13,202 bases of DNA, from assembly GCA_913058555.1 (NCBI GenBank), contig CAJXRJ010000136.1, positions 1-13,202 of the forward strand, given 5' to 3'. Under the pieces are notes generated by a model. The model was not told the origin of the DNA. It saw only the letters and a list, made by a program, of their open reading frames with translations, and ran no database searches. Numbering within the stretch: the first letter of the stretch is position 1; each line of letters starts with the position of its first letter. This document shows positions 1 to 8,800 of the stretch, in pieces. The position numbers and the translations under genes were made by a program. Source of the DNA: an uncultured bacterium. Its GTDB lineage: Bacteria > Planctomycetota > UBA1135 > GCA-002686595.

Positions 1-24
1 CTCGGAGATGTGTATAAGAGACAG
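1..24 (+). other. Nextera Read-2 adapter remnant (not genomic)
   Basis: Bases 6-24 are the 19-bp Tn5 mosaic end AGATGTGTATAAGAGACAG, and bases 1-5 (CTCGG) are the adjoining end of the Illumina Nextera Read-2 adapter. This is library-preparation sequence, not an organismal transposon. Genomic sequence begins at 25. The adapter stays in frame with the minus-strand sulfatase and adds the artificial tail LSLIHISE to any translation that runs to the end. Confidence 0.98.
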
Positions 25-681
25 GTTGTGGGCGCCGTACTTCTCACAAAGCTCGTCACTGCCCCAGCGGGGGTCGTGGGGATGGGAGAACCCGAGGTAG
101 ATGAGGAAAGGGTCGGGCGTCTCTTGTGCGGCGCGGTCCTCCAGGTAGGCGAGGACCTGATCGGCGTGCCAGGCGCTTCCGTCCTCGGCGCTCGCCTTGC
201 GCTTGGACGCTTCGCGGCGCACCTGGAACTGCTGGTTGGCTCCCTTGTACGAGTTGCCATTCTTGCACGTGCGCATGGTCCCGTAGCCGGCGCGATTGAA
301 TACGGCTCCCATGGTTTGCTCGGGCAGGTCCCCGGGGCAGAGCGGGTTGGGACCGGCGCCTTTGACGCCGTTGCGGGGCAGGTGCCACACGGTCCGACCG
401 CTCATCACCATGTGGCGGGAGGGTGTGCAGACGGCGCCGGACCAAGAGCCCATGTGGTAGGCCCCGTCCAGGGTCATACCCTTCGCCGCGATCCCGTCGA
501 TGACCGGCGTCTCCAGGAGGGAGTCCGGGCGGTAGACCCTCAGATCGAGGGGCGATTGATCGTCGGCGAGGATGAAGAGGATGTTCGGCCGCCGTGGCTC
601 GCTGTCTTGGGCGGACGCGGCGGTGGACGAGATAGAGAGCACGAGCGCGGCGAAGAGCCAGCTCCAGGGGGGGAGTTGCAT
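25..681 (-). CDS. Secreted sulfatase, Cys-type, N-terminal part (3' truncated by contig end)
   Basis: This is the first 219 codons of a sulfatase (alkaline-phosphatase superfamily), an enzyme that hydrolyses sulfate esters; the substrate cannot be told from this part. Residues 1-25 (MQLPPWSWLFAALVLSISST then AASAQ) look like a Sec signal peptide, so the enzyme should be exported. RPNILFILADDQ at 31-42 carries the paired Asp metal ligands (D40, D41). CTPSR at 85-89 is the sulfatase signature, whose C85 would be converted to formylglycine. FSHPHDPRW near 198-206 fits the next active-site His region. Sulfatases are usually 450-600 residues, so more than half is missing: the reading frame is still open at the adapter. 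The ATG at 681 is chosen because the signal peptide follows directly; no Shine-Dalgarno is visible. It is divergent from the sigma-factor fusion. The sulfatase assignment is firm; the specificity is unknown. Confidence 0.93.
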
Positions 682-792
682 CGCCCGAGTGTAGGAGCTG
701 GTCCGGATCGCCCAAGAAAATCGAAATCCCTGAAGGGTTGCCCCTGAGCAGGGACAATTGGTGGGTGCCGGTTCCAAGCTGGCCCCACACAC
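682..792. promoter_or_regulatory. Divergent intergenic region between sulfatase and sigma-factor fusion
   Basis: This 111-bp gap lies between two divergent starts (ATG 681 minus, GTG 793 plus), so promoters for both genes should be here or just inside the genes. I see no convincing -35/-10 pair on either strand, which is expected if ECF-type promoters are used. Two short palindromic elements lie close together: CCCTgaAGGG at 728-737 and CCCTGagCAGGG at 742-753, with centres 15 bp apart. They could be operator half-sites or chance in GC-rich DNA. Confidence 0.4.
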
Positions 793-3039
793 GTGAATCC
801 TCCAGCCCACAGCACCTCCCAGCCATCACAGACGCCGCGGAGCTCCGACGACCCTTGGATCGAGCACCTCGGTTGGGTCCGGCGTCTTGCCCTGAGGCTG
901 GCGCGGGATGAGGCGGCGGCGGATGACCTCGTGCAGCGAACGGCGCTCGTGGCGCTCCAGCGGCGCGAAGCCGTACGGGCCGCGAACACTGGCGGCGGGA
1001 TCCGGGGCTGGCTGCGCCGGGTGCTCTACCACGAAGCCCGATCGGGCTGGCGCCAGGACCGGAATCGGCGGGCCCGTGAGGGCGACTACGCAAGTGCGGG
1101 TCCCGGTGAAGACCAAGGGCTCGATAAAGCGGTCGGGTCCCTCGATTTCACGAAGCGACTGGTGGCCGCCGTCGAAGCGCTCGACGAGCCGTATCGCTCC
1201 GTGGTGGTGGCCCGCTACTTCCACGGCCAGAGCGTGGCGGCGTTCGCCGAGGACCATGGGCTCCCGCTGCGAACCGTCGAGACCCGGCTCCGAAGGGCCC
1301 GGGCGAAGATGCGGGAGCTCCTTTCTTCCACAGACGGCATCGGGATGGGCTCTTGGGCTCCGATGGTGCTCCTCCATTGGGGCGGCCCCGATCTTGGCGG
1401 GCTGGTGACCAGCAGCGCCGTCGCAGGCGCATCTGTCAGTGCCGCAACAAAAACCGCCACAGCGACCGCCTGGGGCGGAGCGTGGTTCGCAGGGATGATG
1501 GCTATGAATGTGAAAGTCGTACTTGGTTGCACCGCCGCCCTCGTGGCCGGCCTCATCGGCGCGATGCAGTGGGGGGCTTCGGACGGCGCGGCTCCTGCGC
1601 CCGAGCTGACTGCGTCTGCGGGCGCCTTCGAGCCGGCGCCGAACCTGGCGGAGGTTGGAGCCGTTGTGACCCAACGGGAGGGCGCAGTGGATCCCCCAGC
1701 GCCTGAGATCGCAGCCGTCGAGCCAGCTGAACCGGCCTCGGGCTTCGTCGCGTTGATCGAAGCGCTCCCGCCGGGCACGCTCGACGTTTGGGTCGTGGAC
1801 GATGCGGACCAGCCAGTCGTCGGGGCAAAGGTCCTGGTTTCCGATGCGAAGGGCGTCTTCACAGGGTGGGCACCCCCGAAATTGCCTGATGACGCGCCGC
1901 GCCAGGTCCAGAGCGTCGGCGCCGGTTCCCTGGCGCCCGTTCGCTTCGAGGGCCTCGCTGACGGGAGCTGGTTCATTCAGGTCACGTCTCCGGGGGGAGC
2001 GGAGCGCATGGACTCGGTCAAGCTCGTTGCGAACCGGGGAACGACCACCATCGTGCGTTTCGGCTCTGCGCGGATCTTCGGGAGGGTGACCGACGGGACG
2101 GGCACTGGGACTCCGATTCCTGGGGCCTATCTCTCACTGTCGGCCCGTCGCCGCGTGCTTGAGTTCACGGAGGCCCAGAAGGGCCTCCGGCCTCCGCTCT
2201 CCCACTCGATCGAGCAGGGGGCCGGCCAATATGTCCTGACCGATGACCGCGGGGAGTACTCCTTCGATGAACTGAGCGCCGACGCGTATCGCTTGGGCGT
2301 CGATGGCACCGTGACCGACTGGGACACCGGCACGCATGTGCAGATTCCCGAACGGTTCATCGGGGTGGACCTCGGTGAAGGGGAAGTGCGTCGCATGGAC
2401 TTTCCCCCCGGAGCCGAGGAGGGCTCAGTGCTATGGAAGGGCCGGGTGGTGGATGCATCAGGAAACCCTGTGGTCACGCCGGATTTCCAGTTCCGCTGTG
2501 CAGAGATCCGGGTCGCTTCCTGGGATGCGGACGCCTTGCTGAAGCCCGCGACCTTCCAGGGGCGAGGCGACGCGAACCTGGACGAGCGAACCCACTACGG
2601 ATTGGACGGCACTTTCGAGATGCGTCTGCCCCCGGGTCGTTACGACGTTTGGGTCACCACCCCCAACCACAAGGAAAGACTGCACGTCCTCGAAGCCAGT
2701 GACTTCGTGATGGAGCCTGGGGCGACGGTCACGCGGGACTTGGTTCTACCCGGCATTACGCTTCGTGGAACGGTGGACGTGGCTCTTCAAGAAGACGTAC
2801 AGACCTGGTGCAACGCCAAGCTCTTCGGGAAAGACACGGTGACTCTCTCGGCGCGTCCAAGCCATGTCACTTACCCCTCCGGCATCCTGCACGCCGGCAT
2901 GGATTCGTCCGGCGCGTTCACCCTGTACGGACTGGAGGCAGGGGAGTGGATCTTCACGGCCTTGAAGGGTGCTGGTCGCACCGAGATGACGATCCCGGAA
3001 GGCGTGAAGGAAGCATCCACGGTGCTGCTGCCCAAATAG
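793..3039 (+). CDS. ECF-type sigma factor fused to a transmembrane helix and extracytoplasmic carboxypeptidase-regulatory-like domains
   Basis: A 748-residue single-chain protein. Residues about 22-95 match sigma-70 region 2 (ADDLVQRTALVAL, then WLRRVLYHEARSGWRQDRNR). Residues about 125-178 match region 4, with a helix-turn-helix ending in TVETRLRRARAKMREL. It should therefore bind RNA polymerase and promoter DNA. Hydrophobic stretches follow at about 186-235, with a clear membrane helix at 239-258 (MNVKVVLGCTAALVAGLIGA). A Pro/Ala/Glu-rich linker (260-325) leads to repeated beta-sandwich modules: about 329-424, 426-530 (GRVTDGTGTGTPIPGA...DDRGEYSFDEL), 546-652 (WKGRVVDASGNPVV) and 655-748. 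These resemble the CarboxypepD_reg-like fold. The predicted topology is sigma domain inside, modules outside. The start is GTG 793, the first in frame, without a Shine-Dalgarno. No separate anti-sigma gene is next to it. Activation, for example by proteolytic release, is inference. Confidence 0.87.
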   Translation: MNPPAHSTSQPSQTPRSSDDPWIEHLGWVRRLALRLARDEAAADDLVQRTALVALQRREAVRAANTGGGIRGWLRRVLYHEARSGWRQDRNRRAREGDYASAGPGEDQGLDKAVGSLDFTKRLVAAVEALDEPYRSVVVARYFHGQSVAAFAEDHGLPLRTVETRLRRARAKMRELLSSTDGIGMGSWAPMVLLHWGGPDLGGLVTSSAVAGASVSAATKTATATAWGGAWFAGMMAMNVKVVLGCTAALVAGLIGAMQWGASDGAAPAPELTASAGAFEPAPNLAEVGAVVTQREGAVDPPAPEIAAVEPAEPASGFVALIEALPPGTLDVWVVDDADQPVVGAKVLVSDAKGVFTGWAPPKLPDDAPRQVQSVGAGSLAPVRFEGLADGSWFIQVTSPGGAERMDSVKLVANRGTTTIVRFGSARIFGRVTDGTGTGTPIPGAYLSLSARRRVLEFTEAQKGLRPPLSHSIEQGAGQYVLTDDRGEYSFDELSADAYRLGVDGTVTDWDTGTHVQIPERFIGVDLGEGEVRRMDFPPGAEEGSVLWKGRVVDASGNPVVTPDFQFRCAEIRVASWDADALLKPATFQGRGDANLDERTHYGLDGTFEMRLPPGRYDVWVTTPNHKERLHVLEASDFVMEPGATVTRDLVLPGITLRGTVDVALQEDVQTWCNAKLFGKDTVTLSARPSHVTYPSGILHAGMDSSGAFTLYGLEAGEWIFTALKGAGRTEMTIPEGVKEASTVLLPK

Positions 3040-3065
3040 CGCCGCCTGGCGCGACCGCGCGTCGC

Positions 3066-4184
3066 TTACCGTCGTCCCGCGGTCCAGGCCTCCGCCATGG
3101 CCTGCGCCCGGATCCGGCTGGCGGGCGGGACGTCTAGCTTGAGTCGATCGGCCTCGATGCCCGCCGCAGAGTCTCCGCCGCGGGCGGCGATGAGGTACCA
3201 CAACAGCGCCTTCTCTTTGTCTGCCGGTCCGCCCCTGCCCTGTTCCAGCATCTTCGCGAAGCGCGGCCACGCCTCCCGGATGCCGGCATCCGCAGCCTCG
3301 CCGAAGAGGCGACGGGCCTCCCCGTCGTTTTGGGGGACGCCGCCGCCGCGGAGCGTGAGCAGGGCGAGGGCGTACTTGGCCTCGGGGGTGCCAGCCTCAG
3401 CGGCCATTTGAAGGTAGGGCGCAGCGGCGACAGGGTCTGTCCGTGCGAGGGTCACGCCGAGCTGGGCGGAAGCCCCGGGGTGGCCGGCTTCGGCGGCCCG
3501 CTTCAACCAACGCAGCGACGAGCCCGGATCGATCGGGACGCCAGTTCCGGAACGGTAGGCCGCGGCGAGCCTGAATTGGGCCTCGGCCAGTCCGCCGGAG
3601 GCGGCGCGTTCCAGCCATGCCGCCGCTTTCACGGGATCGGCATCGATGCCCCTGCCGCGTCCCAGCAAGGAGGCAAGCGCAAGCTGTGCCGGGCCGTGGC
3701 CCTCCTTGGCGGCGGCCATGAGGTACTGCAGCGCTTGGGGCTCGTCCCTTTGGATCCCGCGCCCTTCGGCGAACATGAGCCCGAGGTTCGTTTGCGCCCG
3801 GGCATCGCCGCCTCGGGCGGCCTTGGCGTACCACTCCGCTGCGCGTTCTGGGTCTTGCATGACCCCGTCGCCGGTCTCGTAGAGCAGTCCCAGCGAAAAC
3901 TGCGCCTCGGGAAGTCCCTGTTCCGCCGCGGCGAGATACCAGTTCGCCGCACGGGCGGGGTTCGGCTCGACGCCAATCCCGTCGTAGTACCGCGCCGCCA
4001 GTTCCATCTGCGCGGCAGCGTCCCCGCGCTGCGCCCGGTCCACCATCCTCTCGAGCCCGGCGGTGAAGATCTCCTGATCTCGCTCCAGGCCTTGGTCGGA
4101 GTGGCTCGAGCTGCAAGCGGTGAACAGCGGGGCGAGCAGGCAACTGGCGATCCAGAGGGGGGCGCGTTCAAAGGGTCGTGGCAT
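3066..4184 (-). CDS. Sel1-repeat (TPR-like) lipoprotein
   Basis: A 372-residue exported scaffold protein. The N-terminus MPRPFERAPLWIASCLLAPL followed by FTAC is a lipoprotein signal peptide with likely lipidated C24, then a Ser/Asp-rich linker. From about residue 54 there are eight tandem helical Sel1 units of about 36 residues, with consensus G-x-x-x-A-Q-x-x-L-G-x-x-Y-x-x-G-x-G-V-x-x-D-x-x-x-A-x-x-W-Y-x-x-A-A, plus a ninth partial unit. The sixth (about 234-264) is about five residues short and lacks the usual loop. Sel1 proteins mediate protein-protein contacts, often in envelope or signalling assemblies; the partner here is unknown. The start at 4184 is chosen over an upstream in-frame start at 4433 because the signal peptide begins here and the longer form would cross a terminator-like hairpin. 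It is convergent with the sigma-factor fusion, 26 bp apart. Confidence 0.9.
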   Translation of the reverse strand: MPRPFERAPLWIASCLLAPLFTACSSSHSDQGLERDQEIFTAGLERMVDRAQRGDAAAQMELAARYYDGIGVEPNPARAANWYLAAAEQGLPEAQFSLGLLYETGDGVMQDPERAAEWYAKAARGGDARAQTNLGLMFAEGRGIQRDEPQALQYLMAAAKEGHGPAQLALASLLGRGRGIDADPVKAAAWLERAASGGLAEAQFRLAAAYRSGTGVPIDPGSSLRWLKRAAEAGHPGASAQLGVTLARTDPVAAAPYLQMAAEAGTPEAKYALALLTLRGGGVPQNDGEARRLFGEAADAGIREAWPRFAKMLEQGRGGPADKEKALLWYLIAARGGDSAAGIEADRLKLDVPPASRIRAQAMAEAWTAGRR

Positions 4185-4280
4185 GGGGCAGTTGTACCAA
4201 TGCCAGGGGCCCGATGGGCCATGGGGCTTCCGCGTGCCAGCGCGGGCTCCGCTGGGACCCCCAGGAGAGAGGCCCAACGC

Positions 4281-4321
4281 AAGGACCGCTGATCGAGCCC
4301 CTTGGGCGATCAGCGGTCCTT
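4281..4321 (-). terminator. Perfect 15-bp-stem hairpin, probable terminator of the PSD1-DUF1501 operon
   Basis: The left arm AAGGACCGCTGATCG (4281-4295) and right arm CGATCAGCGGTCCTT (4307-4321) are exact inverted copies around an 11-base loop. It begins 47 bases after the DUF1501 stop codon and lies 96 bases upstream of the Sel1 start, so it separates the two minus-strand units. The arm ends give a short A/T edge on each strand, but there is no long U-tract, so termination efficiency is uncertain. Confidence 0.7.
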
Positions 4322-4368
4322 TGGTATGTCGGAGAACGACGCGGCGCCCAAGGGGGCGCTGTCTACCC

Positions 4369-5865
4369 TTACGCCAGCAGGGCCTGGCGCACCTCACCAT
4401 GGACATCCGTGAGGCGGAAGTCGCGGCCTGCATGGCGGTACGTGAGGCGCTCGTGGTCGAGGCCGAGGAGGTGCAGGATGGTGGCGTTGAGGTCGAACAC
4501 CGAGAGGGGGTTCTCCGTGATGTTGTAGGAGAAGTCGTCGGTGGCGCCGTAGACCTGACCGGTCTTCACGCCAGCGCCCGCCATCCACATGGAGAAGCAC
4601 CGAGGGTGATGGTCGCGGCCGTAGTTTTCCTTGGTGAGGCGGCCTTGGCAGTAGGTCGTGCGCCCGAACTCGCCGCCCCAGATCACCAGGGTGTCCTCGA
4701 GCAGGCCCCTGGCCTTGAGGTCTTGGATGAGGCCGTAGCAGGGCTGGTCCACGTCGCGGCAGTTGTTGCCGAGGTCCGTGGGCAGGTTGCCGTGCTGGTC
4801 CCATCCGCGGTGGTAGATCTGCACGAAGCGCACGTCGCGCTCCACGAGGCGGCGCGCGAGAAGGCACGAGGCGCCGAAGGTGCCCGGCACTGTCGCGTCC
4901 GGGCCGTAGAGATCGAGCACGGACTGGGGCTCGCCCGACAGGTCGGTGAGCTCCGGCACCGCCGTCTGCATGCGGAACGCCATCTCGTACTGCTCGATGC
5001 GCGCTCGAATCTCGGGGTCACCGACCTCGTCGGCGCGCCGCTGGTTGAGTTCCGCCACGACGTCGAGCATGCGCCGACGCTTGCCGCGGTCGACGCCGTC
5101 CGGGTCGCTGAGGTAGAGGACCGGGTCACCGCCGGCACGCAAGGCCACGCCTTGGTTCTCGGAGGGTAGGTATCCGGATCCCCAGAGGCGCTGGTAAAGG
5201 GCCTGGGCTTCGGCCCGGCCTTTCCACTTGGGCGTCATCACGACGAAGCTCGGCAGGTCGCGGTTCATGGAACCGAGGCCGTAGGAGAGCCAGGACCCAA
5301 AGCTCGGGCGCCCGGGCTGTTCGGAGCCGGTTTGCGTGAAGGTGATCGCCGGGTCGTGGTTGATCGCGTCGGTGTGCAGGCTGCGCATGATGCACAGGTC
5401 GTCCACCATCTTCGCGTGCCAAGGGAGGGTCTCGCAGACTTCGGCGCCGGACTCGCCGTGGCGGGCGAAGTCGAACTTCGACGGCGCGATCGGGAAGCGC
5501 GTTTGGCCCGAAGTCATCGTCGTGATGCGCTGGCCGTTCCGGATGGAATCGGGCAGCTCCTTGTCGAACATGTCGCGCAGCTTGGGCTTCCAGTCGAAGG
5601 TCTCGAACTGGCTGGGGGCGCCGGACATGCAGAGGTAGATCACGCGCTTGGCTTTAGGGGCAAAGTGCGGGCCCTTGGGCTCATCGCGCAGGCCCTTCGC
5701 CGCGGCTTTCGGCCCGAGCACGCTGGCGAGGGCGGCCGTCCCGATCCCGGTCGCCGTGCGGCCAAAGAACTGCCGGCGCGTCATGTGCCTTGCGCCTTCG
5801 GCGATGGGGCTGTCCTGGAGGGCGCGACGGAGCTGGGACTCGACTTGGTGGTTGGGGTTCTGCAT
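4369..5865 (-). CDS. DUF1501 family Tat-exported protein
   Basis: A 498-residue DUF1501 protein, a family in the alkaline-phosphatase-like superfamily that is greatly expanded in Planctomycetota; its biochemical activity is not established. Residues 29-34 (TRRQFF, twin Arg 30-31) with the hydrophobic stretch GIGTAALASVLG form a Tat signal, suggesting export as a folded, possibly cofactor-bearing protein. Conserved family blocks are visible: VIYLCMSGAPSQFETFDWKP (75-94), the region from H164 to P172 in the RSLHTDAINHDP block, GWDQHGN (354-360), WGGEFGRT (396-403) and GRDHHP (416-421). The His, Asp and Glu residues in these are candidate metal ligands. The length is normal for the family. The start ATG at 5865 shares its A with the TGA stop of the upstream PSD1 gene (TGATG), which indicates translational coupling. 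The paired arrangement with PSD1 suggests the two products work together. Confidence 0.93.
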   Translation of the reverse strand: MQNPNHQVESQLRRALQDSPIAEGARHMTRRQFFGRTATGIGTAALASVLGPKAAAKGLRDEPKGPHFAPKAKRVIYLCMSGAPSQFETFDWKPKLRDMFDKELPDSIRNGQRITTMTSGQTRFPIAPSKFDFARHGESGAEVCETLPWHAKMVDDLCIMRSLHTDAINHDPAITFTQTGSEQPGRPSFGSWLSYGLGSMNRDLPSFVVMTPKWKGRAEAQALYQRLWGSGYLPSENQGVALRAGGDPVLYLSDPDGVDRGKRRRMLDVVAELNQRRADEVGDPEIRARIEQYEMAFRMQTAVPELTDLSGEPQSVLDLYGPDATVPGTFGASCLLARRLVERDVRFVQIYHRGWDQHGNLPTDLGNNCRDVDQPCYGLIQDLKARGLLEDTLVIWGGEFGRTTYCQGRLTKENYGRDHHPRCFSMWMAGAGVKTGQVYGATDDFSYNITENPLSVFDLNATILHLLGLDHERLTYRHAGRDFRLTDVHGEVRQALLA

Positions 5866-8800
5866 CAGTTCTTCGTCAGGACGTCGTCGAGGTTCATCAC
5901 CGTGCTCGCGGCGAGGGTCCAGGCCGCGTGCACGGCCGGGTCGAGGTGGCTGTCGCTCTTCTTGTCACCGACCATCAGAAGGGCCTTGGCGGCCTCCGGG
6001 TCTTCGCCGTAGGCCTGGGTGAGCTCGGTGACGAGCTGGGAGAGGGCGGCGTGCTCATGGGCGTCGGCGCCGCGGCCGGCCAGGTAGAGGAAGAGGGCGT
6101 CCACGCGCTGCTCCTCGGACAGGCCCTTCTCGGTGAGGACGCGCTCCGCGAGGAACCGCGCCGCTTCCACGTACGTGGGGTCGTTCAAGGTCACCAGTGC
6201 CTGGAGGGGCGTGTTGGTGCGCTCCCGCTTGACCGTGCACGCATCGCGCATGGGCGCGTCGAAGGTGGTGAGGTTGGGGGGCGGTGCCGTGCGCTTCCAA
6301 AACGTGTAGAGGCTGCGGCGGTGAAGGTGCTCCATCGGGCCCTGCGAGTAGCGGACCGTGTTGCTGCGTGTGTAACCCACGGCGAACCAAACCCCGTCGG
6401 GCTGATAGGGTCGCACGCCAGGGCCGCCCATTTCTTCATTCAGCAATCCCGCCGCGTAGAGCGCTTGGTCCCGCAGGACCTCGCCGTCGAGCCGGTGGCG
6501 CGGGCCCCGGGAGATCAACGCTCCATCGGGGTCGGCGGCGAGGCGCTCGGGGGTGAGCTTCGAGCTCTGGCGATAGGCCCCGGACATGGCGATGCGCTTG
6601 TGCATCGCCTTCATGTCCCAGCCGCTCTCCATGAACTCGACGCTGAGGTAATCCAGAAGGCGCGGGTGGCTTGGCCATGCCCCTTGGGACCCGAAATCCT
6701 CGGGGGTCGCGACAAGGCCCAGCCCAAAGAAGTGCTGCCAGGCGCGGTTCACCCAGACGCGAGCCGTCAGGGGGTTCTCCTCCGAGACGATCCAGCGCGC
6801 CAGGCCGAGGCGGTCCCGGGGGACCCCGTCGGCGAGCCCGGGGAGGGCCGAAGGCGTCGCCGGTGTGACTTCGTCCCCGAGGCTGTCGTAGGCGCCGCGC
6901 ATTTGAACGTTGGCCGTGCGCGCCATCCCGAGGCTCTTGGAGACCATGGTCGTGGGGAAAGACCCCCTGAACGCGGTTTGTTCCGATTGGAGCGCCAAGC
7001 GGTCGGACTCGACCTTGGCCCAGTCCGGCGCGAACCGGCGGCGCCAAACGCGGGTGAGCTCTTTCTGCGCATCGCCCTTGAGGCCGCCGTCATTGGCGAG
7101 GAGAGCGACCTCCAGCCCGAGGGGGAATCCGTCGCCCGGAACCTCCACAACCCGGTAACCGAAGCCGCCACGGCCGCCGGTGTTCACGACCTTGACGAGC
7201 AGATCATTCTTGCCCTTCTCCAGGGTCACGGCCTGGGTGTCCTGGTCCAGGACGGCGGCCCGCCCGACGTTGTTCGAGTGCACCTTGCTGCCGTTTAGCC
7301 AGACGACGATCCCATCGTCGCTGCCGAGCTTTAGGTCGACGGTCACTCGGCGGTCCGAGTGGACAGATGTCTTGAGGTAGAACGCGCCGACCCCATCGGG
7401 AAGCGTGTAGATGGACGCCGCCGAAAGGCCCTCAGCGGCCTTCCACTGGACGGGTTCCGCTTCCGTGCCGGTGAGCTCGAGCTCCGGGCCGAATCGCTTG
7501 CCGAAAAGACCCCCCGCCGAGGCGACGGGGTAATCGGCGCGCAGCCAGTCGCCGAAGGTGATCGCCGCGGCCGGGGTTTCCGCGCGGCGAACGGCGAGGC
7601 GGAACTTGGCGAAGCTGTGCTGCTTGTGGACCGACGTGAAGTGCAGCTTGATGCGCAGCTCCGTGCCGTCCGCGAATCCGACGCGTTCGGCGAGGCCCAG
7701 GAGCGCGAAGCGATCACCATCCAGGCCGAGCGCACCCCAGCCCTTCTCGGGATTGGGGTCCAGGATGCCTTCGATCGAATAGTTCGATTGGTTGTGGCTC
7801 GCGGCTGCGCTGCGCAGGCTCACCGGCTGCAGCTTGTCCCTCTGGCCTGTGGGCGCCGCTTCCACCTCGACGTAGGAGAGGACGAAGTTGCTGTTCGAGG
7901 GGGTCCGGCCGGGGTGTTTCTGGCCCTCGGGCGCGATGGCATCCAGGCGAATGCCCTCGACGGCACCGGGGGGGATCCACGCATCCACCGTGTAGACAGT
8001 CTTGTCCGGATTGGTGCCGGAGGCGGTTACAACGCCGGTGGCGGGGTCGACGGTCAATTCGGCGCCCTGGGAGGCCTCGGCGGCTTCCGGGACGAGAGCT
8101 TTCCAGCTCGACCGCACCGCGTCGCCGCGCTCGGCGATCCACTCGGCCTGGCGCTTGTCAAGGTCGGGACGCTCGCGGCTCTCCTCGGCCAAGAGCTCCG
8201 CCTCCCGCGCCGCCATGGACTCGAGTTTCGCGGAATCTTCCGGGCTTGCGACGCGGATGAAAGGCTTTGGATTGTCGATGTTGCGGTCGCTGGCGTCCTC
8301 GTCCAGGGAGTTAAAGAACGCGTACATCGAGTAGTAGTCCCGCTGGGTGATCGGGTCGTACTTGTGGTCGTGGCACTGGGCGCAGGCGAGCGTCAGCCCG
8401 AGCCAGACCGTGGCTGTGGTGTCCGCACGATCCTTGGCGTAGATCGACAGGTACTCCTTGGCGATCATCCCACCCTCGGCGCTCGTGGGGTTGCACCGGT
8501 TGAAGCCCGATGCGATCTGCTGCTCGATGGTCGCGTCCGGGAGGAGGTCGCCGGCGAGCTGCTCGATCGTGAACTGGTCGAAGGTCATGCCGCTGTTCAG
8601 GGCGTTCACGACCCAGTCGCGGTACGGCCACATCGAACGACGGTTGTCCAGGTGCAGGCCGTGGGTGTCCGCGTAGCGCGCGGCGTCCAGCCAGGTGCGC
8701 GCCATGTGGACGCCGTAGCGCGGTGAAGCGATCAACCGGTCAATGGCGGCTTCGTAGGCCGCGTCCAGACCGCGGGTCTCCACGGCCTCGATGAAGTCGG

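Noticed and set aside
1..24. Tn5 mosaic end as evidence of a natural transposon
   Set aside because: The flanking bases match Illumina Nextera adapter sequence and the opposite end carries the partner adapter; no transposase gene is present.
10..1093. Plus-strand frame 10-747 and minus-strand frames 56-1093 and 540-989
   Set aside because: They are shadows of the sulfatase and sigma-fusion genes: Arg/Pro/Gly-rich, no domain motifs. The true sulfatase frame has the CTPSR motif and a signal peptide.
3039..3052. GCGCC-gcct-GGCGC hairpin between the convergent sigma-fusion and Sel1 genes
   Set aside because: The stem is only 5 bp with no T-run; it is expected by chance in such GC-rich DNA, so it is not called a terminator.
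3330..4292. 320-codon plus-strand frame antisense to the Sel1 gene
   Set aside because: GC-driven antisense shadow; it has no recognisable motif, while the minus strand shows regular Sel1 units.
4185..4433. 83-codon upstream extension of the Sel1 gene
   Set aside because: It would cross the 15-bp-stem hairpin, enter the DUF1501 3' end and bury the lipoprotein signal peptide.
5790..8726. Long plus-strand frames (5790-7298 and 7359-8726) opposite PSD1
   Set aside because: Antisense shadows in high-GC coding DNA, rich in V/G/A/R/H without domain motifs; PSD1 family motifs are continuous on the minus strand.
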